Below are positions 43,491 to 51,997 of a DNA stretch of 64,000 bases, in pieces. The notes under the pieces were generated by a model, which searched no databases, had not been told where the DNA came from, and was given only the letters and a program-made list of their open reading frames with translations. Made by a program: the position numbers and the translations under genes. Numbering within the stretch: position 1 is the stretch's first letter; each line of letters begins with the position of its first letter. This stretch comes from an uncultured Maribacter sp. (lineage in GTDB: Bacteria > Bacteroidota > Bacteroidia > Flavobacteriales > Flavobacteriaceae), in the NCBI RefSeq assembly GCF_947496775.1, contig NZ_CANMDU010000001.1, forward strand, positions 62,001 through 126,000, written 5' to 3'.

Positions 43491-43817
43491 ATGGGATTTT
43501 TAGAACGAATATCTAGAGCTTTAATTTGTTTCATTTGTCCAATTCTACTATTCTTTATAGTTCCTAGAATAATGTTTTTCGCTGAACAAATTTTGAAAAA
43601 TTTAGGACAATTTCAAGTAACTCCATCATCCAAGTATTTATTAGGATGGCTACTATTATTATATTTTGCAAAAGTGTCCCACAAACTTACTAAACTAGAT
43701 GCACTAGAATTTAAGACGGAAATTCGAATAATCGGCATTTTCACTACGCTCATTTTGGCAACATGTATCATGGGGCTAATCGTAATGACATTACTATTTA
43801 TAAACGCTATGGTATAG
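43491..43817 (+). CDS. Small hypothetical membrane protein
   Basis: The 108-residue frame has two or three hydrophobic segments (near residues 11-32, 48-60 and 82-106) and a short polar stretch HKLTKLDALEFKTEIR. The start may be ATG 43491 or ATG 43572. It diverges from the LpxR-like gene and ends 7 bases before the convergent PagL-like gene. No family was recognised, but codon use and hydrophobic pattern fit a real gene. Confidence 0.5.
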   Translation: MGFLERISRALICFICPILLFFIVPRIMFFAEQILKNLGQFQVTPSSKYLLGWLLLLYFAKVSHKLTKLDALEFKTEIRIIGIFTTLILATCIMGLIVMTLLFINAMV

Positions 43818-43824
43818 TTCTTAT

Positions 43825-44976
43825 TTACCATTTAAAAGGCTTAAACCCAAATCCAAATTCCAGATAATCTGCAGCACCTCCATCAAGGGTTTTTAGACCA
43901 AACTGCGCAAAGAGTGTTTTATTAATGTTATAACGGATGGCAGGTCTCATAAAATAAGAGCCTTTTCCTAAATCGTCGGTAACATAGGTGCCAATCTGAG
44001 CTTTTATGACCATTTTCCAAAAATTGAAATCATAACCAGCATGTATTCCAATTGCCGTACGGTCTCCTGCTTTTTTAAATTCTTGAAGCGTATTATCATA
44101 AAAAAAATCTAAACCAGCACTAATACCATGTATTTCATTAAATCTATGCTCATAATCTAAAACTCCTGTAAAAACTCCAAACTGTCTATCCGTTCCTCCA
44201 TCTTCCGAAGTTTGTTTTCCTCCTCCTGCAAAATACAGTGCAATAGAATCATCATTGATTTTAGTCATTTCTCTTTTCTCGGGGGACTTAAATCTTGCTT
44301 GCAATAGGTTACTAGAATAAGGGTCATTGTCAACAATACGTTGAACTGCATTATAATTATATTTTATCCCAAGATTAATACCAAATAAATTTAATCCTAA
44401 ATTGGGTTGATAACTACTACCATTACTAAAATGTGTAAAATCAAACCCATAAGTCAAATCTAATTCTCTTGTAAAACGGTATTCAAAGCCAAAATCTAAA
44501 CCAAAATAAACAGCTGCTCTGGCACCAAATGCATCGTTTACTGGGTTTTCTTCCGCATTATATTCTTGTAAATTATATGTTATTCCTAAGGAAGGTTCTA
44601 TACTAAATGTATTTCGTCTATTTGGATTACCTATTGGAAAATCTACAAATCCATATATAGCACTTGGGTTACCAAACACTTGGGCATTACCCAAAAATCC
44701 GGAATATAAACCAATACCATACGTTGGATATTTATAATAACTCGCCCAACTTTCTGAATCACTAGATTGCCATCCAATTTTTACATTAATAGCTCCATAA
44801 CCCGCATCTAAAAAACCCGCTTCACTTAAAGCCGTTCCTGTATACAGATAACTACCATAATTAGATTTTACTTCAATCGTCCTAAATTTATTAGAATACG
44901 TCAAATTAGTCTCCTCTTGAGCTTTTAGAACAGTAAAAAAACAAAACAGACATAGAGTTATATATTTAGTCCTCAT
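43825..44976 (-). CDS. PagL-like acyloxyacyl hydrolase (lipid A 3-O-deacylase)
   Basis: The 383-residue outer-membrane protein has a signal peptide ending near residue 19 (FTVLKAQ). Its first half matches the PagL family: FEYRFTRELDLTYGFDFTHFSNGSSYQPNLGLNLFGINLGIKY contains the catalytic His-Ser pair in HFSNG. The second half (from about residue 225) is a further set of beta strands ending in GFGFKPFKW with a C-terminal aromatic. PagL removes the 3-O-acyl chain of lipid A. At 383 residues it is about twice as long as Pseudomonas PagL, as in other Bacteroidota members. It lies beside the broken LpxR-like gene. Confidence 0.85.
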   Translation of the reverse strand: MRTKYITLCLFCFFTVLKAQEETNLTYSNKFRTIEVKSNYGSYLYTGTALSEAGFLDAGYGAINVKIGWQSSDSESWASYYKYPTYGIGLYSGFLGNAQVFGNPSAIYGFVDFPIGNPNRRNTFSIEPSLGITYNLQEYNAEENPVNDAFGARAAVYFGLDFGFEYRFTRELDLTYGFDFTHFSNGSSYQPNLGLNLFGINLGIKYNYNAVQRIVDNDPYSSNLLQARFKSPEKREMTKINDDSIALYFAGGGKQTSEDGGTDRQFGVFTGVLDYEHRFNEIHGISAGLDFFYDNTLQEFKKAGDRTAIGIHAGYDFNFWKMVIKAQIGTYVTDDLGKGSYFMRPAIRYNINKTLFAQFGLKTLDGGAADYLEFGFGFKPFKW

Positions 44977-45093
44977 TTTAATTATTAAAAAATTTACGCC
45001 GTTTTTTTATTTCTCTATTACAGCTCAAAAAATACTATTCTTTTAGCCTAAAAACAAGATAATGTCTATTAAAATAGATTCACTTACACCTCT

Positions 45094-45540
45094 TTAATTT
45101 TTTTGGACATTTTTAAAGCGCATCATTACTATACCATCCATCATTAAGTTTAACCGTCCTAAATGATCTATTGTATAGGCATTGATTTTTTTTATTGAAT
45201 TTAAAAATACTTTTTCACCGTTTCCACAGAACATCATGGTTGTTGGTCCTGGCATACCAAATGTAATTTCCTTACCAGATAAAGTGTAATCTGCGGAATA
45301 GCCATTACAACTATTGCTACCTTCCACTTTACTCGTAGTTTCATTAAAGGTTATCATTGGTTTTTTATTTGGATACATACCCGAAAAAGCTATTCTTGGT
45401 CCAGAAATAAACTCCAATTCCCAAGTAGCATTAAAAAGGTTGTCATTTATTTTTCCATTTAATGATGAGCAAGCACTAGCAATTACACACAATACAAGTA
45501 AGGAAAAAAATATTATTGTTTTTAAAACTTTAGATTTCAT
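45094..45540 (-). CDS. META-domain lipoprotein (HslJ-like)
   Basis: The 148-residue product has a lipobox (VLCVIASAC, Cys24). One META domain follows: ATWELEFISGPRIAF, PMITFNETTSKVEGSNSCNGYSADY with the conserved NSCNGY, and the Met-rich GMPGPTTMMFCGNGEKVFL. META/HslJ proteins sit in the envelope and are linked to heat or novobiocin resistance in E. coli; the role here is unknown. It lies downstream of the frameshifted lipoprotein gene, with 34 bases between them. Confidence 0.87.
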   Translation of the reverse strand: MKSKVLKTIIFFSLLVLCVIASACSSLNGKINDNLFNATWELEFISGPRIAFSGMYPNKKPMITFNETTSKVEGSNSCNGYSADYTLSGKEITFGMPGPTTMMFCGNGEKVFLNSIKKINAYTIDHLGRLNLMMDGIVMMRFKNVQKN

Positions 45541-45574
45541 AACACCTGTTTTTTCATAGTTTATTTAATCATTT

Positions 45575-46724
45575 TTATGCATTTTTCTTAAACTTTGCTT
45601 TCGCCAAGTAATATCCAGCAAGGAATGGAATTCCAAAAAATAAAGCTATAAGAATAATAGAACAGAGAACTATAATCCAACTAACTTCCTTAATTATGTT
45701 ACTCACACCTCTAGCGCCCTCATTAATCATTTGTTTTCCCGAAGCATTTATATCTTTAATTAGCAACTCTCTTTGTTCATCTATATAGATTTGCATACGA
45801 ATTCGTTCTTCACTTAATTGACCAATAGAAGAATCTAACCCATTATTAAGATTATAAATAAGTGGCATCAATTCATTTCTTAGATTAGCACTTACTTCAC
45901 CAGCAAGTTCTGGTGATTTTTCTGCTACAAGAGCAAGTTTATCTAATAGTAAACTTAGGGAGTCTACTCTAGATAAAAATTCTTCCGACGGGTTTGCATC
46001 TCTCCATTCTAACGCTAGACGTTGTTTTTCCCACTCTAATTGCTGCCCAATCTGTTCTTTTGCAATCCCAATTCGATCCCCTATATCACTCAGAGCTTCT
46101 GCTCCAGAACCCAAAGTTTTTACATATGAAGTATCTGCCACACCTAGATGCTGAAACAATGGCGATAAAATATTAGATCTTGGAAAATTAAATGAAGTAA
46201 CTGGATTCTCTTTGGTAAACTTTGTAACAAAAGCATCTAATACCATAAAACGTTCTTGATTAAGTAATGATTTTGCTATACCTGAAATTTGCTTTTCCAG
46301 AGCTAAACTCTCAACTTCTAACAAATGATATTCATTACCTAAGTATTCTTTTCCAAAATCAGACTTTATAACATCCACTAATTGCTTACATAAAACCCAA
46401 GTATCAACTAAAGATAATTCTGGCACCGATTGGAATGCTGTTTTTCCGGATGCAGCAACCAAGCCCATTTTAAAATCTATAATATTTAATTTGGTTTGAA
46501 CATCAACAGTAGAACTAATCAGACTATCTGAAACTTTTATTATTCTAGTAGCAAATTCGTTTTGAAAAGCTCTAACTGCAATTCTTGTATTTAATTCACT
46601 CTTTCTTAGGTAAAGGAATGTCATTCGACTCAACCGAAAGCTTCATTAAAGAACAACTGGATACAAGAATCAAAGCCAGAGTTGCATAAAAACTCTTTAA
46701 AATGTTTTTTTTAAGTATACACAT
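45575..46724 (-). pseudogene. Frameshifted lipoprotein gene with C-terminal membrane helix
   Basis: The main frame (from about 46633 down to 45575) encodes about 350 residues, largely helical, ending in a membrane helix SWIIVLCSIILIALFFGIPFLAG and a basic tail. It has no signal peptide. Just upstream, in the next frame, an ATG at 46724 opens a clear lipoprotein signal, MCILKKNILKSFYATLAL then ILVSSCS with Cys24, which runs into a TGA at 46596-46598. A stop in the main frame at 46643-46645 confines the shift to 46596-46645. One extra or missing base would join the two. It is either a damaged gene or a sequencing error. The protein family was not recognised. Confidence 0.7.
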
Positions 46725-46906
46725 AAAATATTTTTAAAAAAAATTGTAATCCTTCATCAGTAAAAGAAAACAACCGATTAATTAAAATACCCCTTAACTA
46801 CCCTACTATTTTGTTGGCAGTAGTAATAAATATATTTATAAGCCTAAACTTAAATTTAAGTAGGGCGGACTGTTCCTAATTTGAGAAAAAACGTATTACT
46901 GAATTG

Positions 46907-47449
46907 TTATTCCGGAACACTAAAATCATTTATTTCCTCATTAATTCTATATAATTTACCTGAGTAATATATAGCTGTTCTATATATAGACCCTACCATA
47001 ATATTTGCTTCTCCATTTTTAAAAACTAGAACTTCAAACTCTAATCTTTCACCTAAATTAACACTAGAAAATTTTAGTCTTATTCTTTTCTTTATATCAT
47101 CATATTCAATTTTTAAAGTTTCTGCTAGGCTTTTAAATTTAATTCCACCCCCATCTCTATAGCCATTAGATGAGTATAATACTCCAAAATATGGAAGTAT
47201 TGTATTTACACTATCCTTTTTCAAATTTAAATAGTAACCTTCCCCAACAATACTTATAGAAGACCCTGTATTAATAGTAACACGATTTACAAAAAAAAGA
47301 AAAGACTTAGATTCTATAATTTGTTTTACTTTCAAGTATTCTCTTTTTGCTTTTTCCTCCCTAATGATTTTTTTTTCAACTCTTGTTTGTCCCCAAACAC
47401 CACTGAAAGTGAGTATTAATATCAAAGTAAATATAAGTGCTTTTTTCAT
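46907..47449 (-). CDS. DUF4251-domain exported protein, copy 1
   Basis: The 180-residue protein has a signal peptide ending near residue 20 (SGVWGQ). The DUF4251 core includes FLFFVNRVTINTGSSISIVGEGYYLNLKKDSV, LPYFGVLYSSNGYRDGGGIKF and a central YDDIKKRIRLKF strand. It is homologous to the protein at 47509, which lies 59 bases upstream on the same strand, so this is a tandem duplication. Members of the family are exported proteins of Bacteroidota with unknown role. Confidence 0.85.
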   Translation of the reverse strand: MKKALIFTLILILTFSGVWGQTRVEKKIIREEKAKREYLKVKQIIESKSFLFFVNRVTINTGSSISIVGEGYYLNLKKDSVNTILPYFGVLYSSNGYRDGGGIKFKSLAETLKIEYDDIKKRIRLKFSSVNLGERLEFEVLVFKNGEANIMVGSIYRTAIYYSGKLYRINEEINDFSVPE

Positions 47450-47508
47450 TATGAAAATTTATAGCAGGTTAAGTTTATTTTACTCTTTATTTATATTTAT
47501 AGATAGTA

Positions 47509-48018
47509 TTAACTTATAGAACTAATTTTGCCCGAATAACTAATTGTATTTCTATTAATACTCTGAACCGAAAATGATGAATTACCATTTTTAAATACCG
47601 TTAGAATTATATCATAGTTTTCAAGTTCATTATTTGCTTTAAACTTTATAACAATTTTTTGTTTTTTATCCTTGCAGTTTACTTCGTAATTTTCATAAGT
47701 AGCATCCAAAACAATACTTCTACCATTCCCATAACCAGATGTATGTACCACTCCAAAGTAGGGAAGATTACATTCAACTGTTTTACTAGATATTTTTAGA
47801 TAATACCCGTCTCCGTACCTATTAATTGAAGAGCCTCCCATGGGATGTACAAATTTCACATCTACTCTATAAGCGCCTGAGTTTACCATTTCTTTTATTT
47901 TTAAATATTGTTTTTCAGAACTTTGTTCTTTTATTATTCTTTCTTCTGCCTTTGTTTGTCCACATAAAATGCTTGTTATTAGTAAACAAAGCATAGTTGT
48001 AATTAATTTTGTTTTCAT
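47509..48018 (-). CDS. DUF4251-domain exported protein, copy 2
   Basis: The 169-residue protein starts with a signal peptide (LLITSILCGQ) and then the blocks shared with the neighbouring copy: TKAEERIIKEQ, YRVDVKFVHPMGGSSINRYGDGYYLKI, NLPYFGVVHTSGYGNGRSI and ENYDIILTVFKNGNSSFSVQSI. Its ATG overlaps the TGA of a 46-residue membrane protein as ATGA, which points to translational coupling. Function is unknown. Confidence 0.87.
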   Translation of the reverse strand: MKTKLITTMLCLLITSILCGQTKAEERIIKEQSSEKQYLKIKEMVNSGAYRVDVKFVHPMGGSSINRYGDGYYLKISSKTVECNLPYFGVVHTSGYGNGRSIVLDATYENYEVNCKDKKQKIVIKFKANNELENYDIILTVFKNGNSSFSVQSINRNTISYSGKISSIS

Positions 48019-48155
48019 TGTTGTATTCTTTTATTTGTTAATTCGTCTTTATTATTAATTTCTGAACCAAAAAGCCCATAAACTCCTAATGTTAATAAAA
48101 GAACAAAAGGAATAACTATAACTAACAATTTCACTGAATATATAAGTATGTTCAT
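48015..48155 (-). CDS. Small single-pass membrane protein coupled to DUF4251
   Basis: The 46-residue frame encodes a hydrophobic helix (ILIYSVKLLVIVIPFVLLL onward) followed by a polar tail ending NKDELTNKRIQQ. Its stop codon overlaps the start of the DUF4251 gene at 47509-48018 (ATGA). This overlap and the helix-plus-tail layout support a real gene. No family was recognised. Confidence 0.6.
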   Translation of the reverse strand: MNILIYSVKLLVIVIPFVLLLTLGVYGLFGSEINNKDELTNKRIQQ

Positions 48156-48413
48156 AATCTAAAAGTTTACTATTTAATAACACAACAAAGATCTAGAATG
48201 CTTCATTTAGTTTTTGATTTAAAACATTAGAACGACCAAAATGATAAGTGAAATGACTTATTAGGCTCTTGAATTAAAATGGTTTCTGGCAAAAAGAAAA
48301 ACAAGTATTAATTAAAATATTTGGAAAACCACTTCACTATTTATTTAAGACGTTTCACTTATGGTTTTAGCTGTTACACCCACAATCTCATTAAACCGCT
48401 CGGCATATAAGAT

Positions 48414-48421
48414 TACTTTTG
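48414..48421 (+). promoter_or_regulatory. -7 box before a 34-codon frame
   Basis: TACTTTTG matches TAnnTTTG and lies 22 bases before the ATG at 48443. There is no TTG at the -33 position. It is on the plus strand in an otherwise empty gap. Confidence 0.35.
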
Positions 48422-48442
48422 AAGTGTATTAAAACAAAATAT

Positions 48443-48547
48443 ATGAAAACAACAAGTATAAGTATTAGCACTCAAAGTGTATCAGGATTTGGTGTAGGGC
48501 CAATATCTAATGAGAATACACTAATTATGTATGTAATTAAAATATAA
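48443..48547 (+). CDS. Possible 34-residue peptide
   Basis: The frame encodes MKTTSISISTQSVSGFGVGP followed by ISNENTLIMYVIKI. It is rich in Ser and Thr with a Gly-Phe-Gly core and has a -7 box at a plausible distance. There are no Cys residues and no modification enzyme nearby, so a bacteriocin-type peptide is not supported. It could equally be chance. Confidence 0.25.
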   Translation: MKTTSISISTQSVSGFGVGPISNENTLIMYVIKI

Positions 48548-48671
48548 AAAAAAACCAAATTAAGTTTGCAGAAATTACTTATAGAAACAAAAAAGAAAAA
48601 AATTAATTTTCAGATATTTCCTCCAAAAATATAAACCCTATGCTTATGTAATTATATAAAACTTAGAAATC

Positions 48672-49298
48672 ATGAAAAAACTAAAATCAATTACAAGCGT
48701 ACTTATTCTTATAACATTACTTATAGGATGTTCTTCTGTAAGAATAACAGATTCTTGTAGAGTTAGCAAAACTTTAAATATTAAGAAAAAAAATATTTTA
48801 GTTGTTAGCAAAACAGAAGACAGAGCTACACAAATACGGTTTGAAAAAGATATGGTATTGAATCTTAACAAAAACGGACTTACTTCCATAGAAAGCCATA
48901 TTAAGTTTCCGAACAGTGACCCAACTGAAAAAGTTGAAAAAAATAAAGAAAAAGAGATCATTAAAAATCTTCGAAATAATAATATTGATATAATTATAAT
49001 ATCGCATTTGGTGGATTCCAGAAAGTATAAAAATACCATAACTACAAATGAAAACATATATCCTTTTCCTTATAGATATAGAAGTTTTTATGATTACGCT
49101 AATCAATTTCATCAAGAGCAGAGTACTATAGAAATGGAAGGTACTACTTATATACTAGAGACCCTAGTTTATGATATAACCCAACAAACTCAGGACCAAT
49201 TAATTTCAATTATTACTTCTGAGGTAGATAACCCAAACAATCTGAGCACCACATCTAATGAATTCTCCAAAAGCATTATAAAAGATTTAATGAAATAA
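48672..49298 (+). CDS. Lipoprotein, paralogue 3 of a four-member family
   Basis: The 208-residue protein has a lipobox (LITLLIGC, Cys20) followed by SSVRITDSCRVSK. The family core is KNILVVSKTEDRATQIRFEKDM, LNKNGLTSIESHIKFPNS, and IDIIIISHLVDSRKY. The end is TYILETLVYDITQQTQDQL. It aligns over its length with the proteins at 37668, 39588 and 51305. It is a single gene followed by a strong terminator. Confidence 0.78.
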   Translation: MKKLKSITSVLILITLLIGCSSVRITDSCRVSKTLNIKKKNILVVSKTEDRATQIRFEKDMVLNLNKNGLTSIESHIKFPNSDPTEKVEKNKEKEIIKNLRNNNIDIIIISHLVDSRKYKNTITTNENIYPFPYRYRSFYDYANQFHQEQSTIEMEGTTYILETLVYDITQQTQDQLISIITSEVDNPNNLSTTSNEFSKSIIKDLMK

Positions 49299-49349
49299 GT
49301 TTTGTTTAGTTTTTTTGATTGTTAATATAATGAAGAGAGATGATGCTGT

Positions 49350-49402
49350 AAATAACTGTCGAAGAATCCCCCCGAGCTTCGGCAGTTATCTTTTTTTTTT
49401 TA
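49350..49402 (+). terminator. Intrinsic terminator after lipoprotein paralogue 3
   Basis: The 13-bp arms 49352-49364 and 49377-49389 pair with one G-T wobble. They are followed directly by a C and then more than ten T. Confidence 0.9.
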
Positions 49403-49483
49403 ATAAAACCTAACTAAGTTTTAAACGCCATCAACTTTTTAATAAAACAAAATTCTTTACATTCGTATGTAGCACTTAAAAAA

Positions 49484-50533
49484 GTGTTCATTAAAATTTG
49501 TGAAATTTTGAGGTTTAAAAAAGTAAAAAAATCCGTTATTCTTTTCATAGCTCTTTTAGTGGCTTTATTAATTACCTTGCCTAGAATATTATCTCTTTAC
49601 AATATAACTGAAGAACTTACTGACTCCTTTACAGCCGCTAGTATAAATGACATTATTTTTAGGTTTATTTTTGCTCTAGTTCTTTTCTGGATAATTCTAC
49701 AGTTTAACACCAATTGGAAATATATTTACCAAACAAGCTCCAAGTTAATTAGAATTACTGCTACCATAGCTTTAAATGCCATAATATTTGGTTTTTCAAT
49801 TGTAATATTTAACTACTGCTATGCCCTTCTAGTAAATCAAGAAATTTCTAAAAATGAACTTGGGCTTATTCATTTTGTCTATTTAATTATAATATTGGTA
49901 CTCATATTTGTTTCTGGTGTTTTACGATATCAGTTAATACACAAAGAAGATATCATTGAAAAAGAACAACTTAAACAAGAAATACTACAAAATGAGCTGA
50001 CTGCTCTTAAAAACCAAATAAACCCACATTTTCTATTTAACTCCTTAAATTCATTAACCTCATTGGTCAGAGATAATAAAGAAGCTACTATCTTTATAGA
50101 CAAACTATCTTATTTATATAGATATATTTTACAAAGTAGCAATCAGGACTTAATTACAATTAAAGAGGAGCTTACCTTTTTAGAAAGTTATGTGTATCTA
50201 ATAAAAATGAGATATCGTAATCGTTTTTCTATCACTATTAAAATAGATGAAAAATTATTGCTTACCAAAATTCCTATACTTGCTTTACAATTATTAGTAG
50301 AAAATTGTGTAAAACATAATGAAATATCTGAAGAATTACCATTACTAGTAAAAATCGTAGCAACAAAATATTATTTAATAGTAGAAAATAGAATTCAACC
50401 GAAACGCGCCCCTGTAGATAGTACTGGTAATGGTTTAAATAATTTAAACAAGCGTAATCTAATGCTTAAAGGAAAACGTATTGTAATTACAAATACAAAT
50501 AATACCTTTACTGTAAAGCTTCCATTAAAATAA
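49484..50533 (+). CDS. LytS-type membrane sensor histidine kinase
   Basis: The 349-residue kinase has four hydrophobic segments in residues 18-150, a coiled linker (IIEKEQLKQEILQNELTAL) and the His_kinase domain with NQINPHFLFNSLNSLTSL, where His182 is the phosphorylation site. The ATP-binding region includes LALQLLVENCVKHN (N box) and GNGLNNLNKRNLML. This layout matches the LytS/YehU family that works with LytTR regulators. The start is GTG at 49484. The stop overlaps the start of the regulator gene as TAATG. Confidence 0.9.
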   Translation: MFIKICEILRFKKVKKSVILFIALLVALLITLPRILSLYNITEELTDSFTAASINDIIFRFIFALVLFWIILQFNTNWKYIYQTSSKLIRITATIALNAIIFGFSIVIFNYCYALLVNQEISKNELGLIHFVYLIIILVLIFVSGVLRYQLIHKEDIIEKEQLKQEILQNELTALKNQINPHFLFNSLNSLTSLVRDNKEATIFIDKLSYLYRYILQSSNQDLITIKEELTFLESYVYLIKMRYRNRFSITIKIDEKLLLTKIPILALQLLVENCVKHNEISEELPLLVKIVATKYYLIVENRIQPKRAPVDSTGNGLNNLNKRNLMLKGKRIVITNTNNTFTVKLPLK

Positions 50534-51300
50534 TGTCCATGAAAGTTGTAATTGTAGAAGATGAAATAACAGCTAGTGATAATCTAAAACATTTATTGAA
50601 CACTATAAATGTTGATATTGAGGTTCTTCAAATACTAGATACTGTAAAATCTTGTATAGCATATTTCTCTAAACCAATAGACGCCTCTTTGGTTTTTATG
50701 GATATTCATTTAGCAGATGGGCTAAGTTTTGAAATTTTTGATCATGTAGAAATAAATATTCCTATAATATTTACAACAGCATATGACGAATACGCTTTAA
50801 AAGCTTTTACTGTAAATAGTATTGATTATATTTTAAAGCCTATACAACAAAAAGAACTCTCTAAAGCTATTATTAAATTCGAGAACCTTACTAATATCGA
50901 ACGCACTACTAAGCCAGATATTACTGCTTTGTTACATCTATTGCAAGAACAAAAGAAGACTTACAAATCTAATTACTTAATTTCACATCGCGATGAATTA
51001 ATCCCTATAAAAACGAGTGATATTGCTTATTTTTATATTGATACGGGAATTATTAAGTTAGTAACTTTTGCTCATAAAGTTTATAACATAGATAAAAAAT
51101 TAGAAACCTTAGAAAAAGAGTTGAATCCTGAGATGTTTGATCGAGCCAATAGACAATACATTATAAACAGAAATGCTATAACCAAAATAGCGCATTATTT
51201 TGGTGGTAAACTTATTGTTAATTTAAACCCCAAGACCACTGAACGAATTATTATTAGCAAAGGCAAAGCAAGAGAATTTAAAGACTGGATGAACTCTTAA
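50533..51300 (+). CDS. LytTR-family response regulator
   Basis: This 255-residue regulator has an N-terminal receiver domain with VVIVEDE, the phospho-acceptor Asp57 (LVFMDIHLADG), Thr near 82 (IIFTTAYDEYAL) and Lys in YILKPIQ. A LytTR DNA-binding domain follows from about residue 150 (YLISHRDELIPIKTSDIAYFY) to the end. It is the partner of the overlapping kinase gene. LytTR regulators bind direct repeats, but its targets are not evident here. The lipoprotein and MBL genes convergent with it are candidates only by position. Confidence 0.93.
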   Translation: MSMKVVIVEDEITASDNLKHLLNTINVDIEVLQILDTVKSCIAYFSKPIDASLVFMDIHLADGLSFEIFDHVEINIPIIFTTAYDEYALKAFTVNSIDYILKPIQQKELSKAIIKFENLTNIERTTKPDITALLHLLQEQKKTYKSNYLISHRDELIPIKTSDIAYFYIDTGIIKLVTFAHKVYNIDKKLETLEKELNPEMFDRANRQYIINRNAITKIAHYFGGKLIVNLNPKTTERIIISKGKAREFKDWMNS

Positions 51301-51304
51301 AAAT

Positions 51305-51958
51305 TTATTCTGAAACTATAATTTCATCCTTTATTAATTGATCCACCATTATTTTTGTAAAACTCTCAGATGCATTCTTTAATGAATATGGTTCTAAAAG
51401 TGTAGATTGTCCTGTCCATACCATAGTCTCTTTTCCTTTATACAAATCTCCTTTTACATCATATAAAATTGCCTCGATAAGAAAAGATTTTGACGTTGTA
51501 TAATAACCTGGAGTATCTATTGTTTGATAACTCCGTACAATATACTTCCCTACTCGGTAATAAGTCGGAATATGTAAAGCTTCTCCAGGCACATAACGAT
51601 CTTTTTCTTTAGAATCTATCAAAGCCATTGTTATCACTCCATCTAAGTTATTTTCTTTAATAATTTTTATATAATCCTCAGCTGTTTTATTTTTATCTGC
51701 TCCTAGAGGAAACATTTTTATCCCCTCTACAGCATTTATCCCTTGTTTTTTTAAAAGCTTAACCGCATCTTGCTCAAAGGTATTTTTTGCCAAAAGATCA
51801 TTACTAATACCAATTATTGCAATTTTAGAATATTTTTTTTCTTTATACGTATCCTTAGTCCATGTAGAGCTCATTTTGGCAGGTCCGCATCCGAGTAAAA
51901 AACTAACAACTAAGCAGATACTCAAGCTCATCATTGTTTTAAAAAATTGCTTTTTCAT
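51305..51958 (-). CDS. Lipoprotein, paralogue 4 of a four-member family
   Basis: The 217-residue protein has a lipobox (CLVVSFLLGC, Cys24) then GPAKMSSTWTKD. The core has SKIAIIGISNDLLAKNTFEQD, LKKQGINAVEGIKMFP and LDGVITMALID. The end keeps SFLIEAILYDVKGD plus an extra block TMVWTGQSTLLEPYSLKNAS, which is the form most often seen in other Flavobacteriaceae. It may represent the ancestral member. It converges with the LytTR gene, with 4 bases between the ends, and follows the MBL-fold gene. Confidence 0.82.
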   Translation of the reverse strand: MKKQFFKTMMSLSICLVVSFLLGCGPAKMSSTWTKDTYKEKKYSKIAIIGISNDLLAKNTFEQDAVKLLKKQGINAVEGIKMFPLGADKNKTAEDYIKIIKENNLDGVITMALIDSKEKDRYVPGEALHIPTYYRVGKYIVRSYQTIDTPGYYTTSKSFLIEAILYDVKGDLYKGKETMVWTGQSTLLEPYSLKNASESFTKIMVDQLIKDEIIVSE

Positions 51959-51997
51959 AGTACTCTCCTTTTAAAAAAATAAAGATAATATTTTTAA

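Noticed and set aside
48644-49115. Hydrophobic minus-strand frames opposite lipoprotein paralogue 3
   Set aside because: The plus-strand gene is supported by a lipobox and three paralogues; the opposite frames are Phe/Ile-rich shadows of an AT-rich gene.
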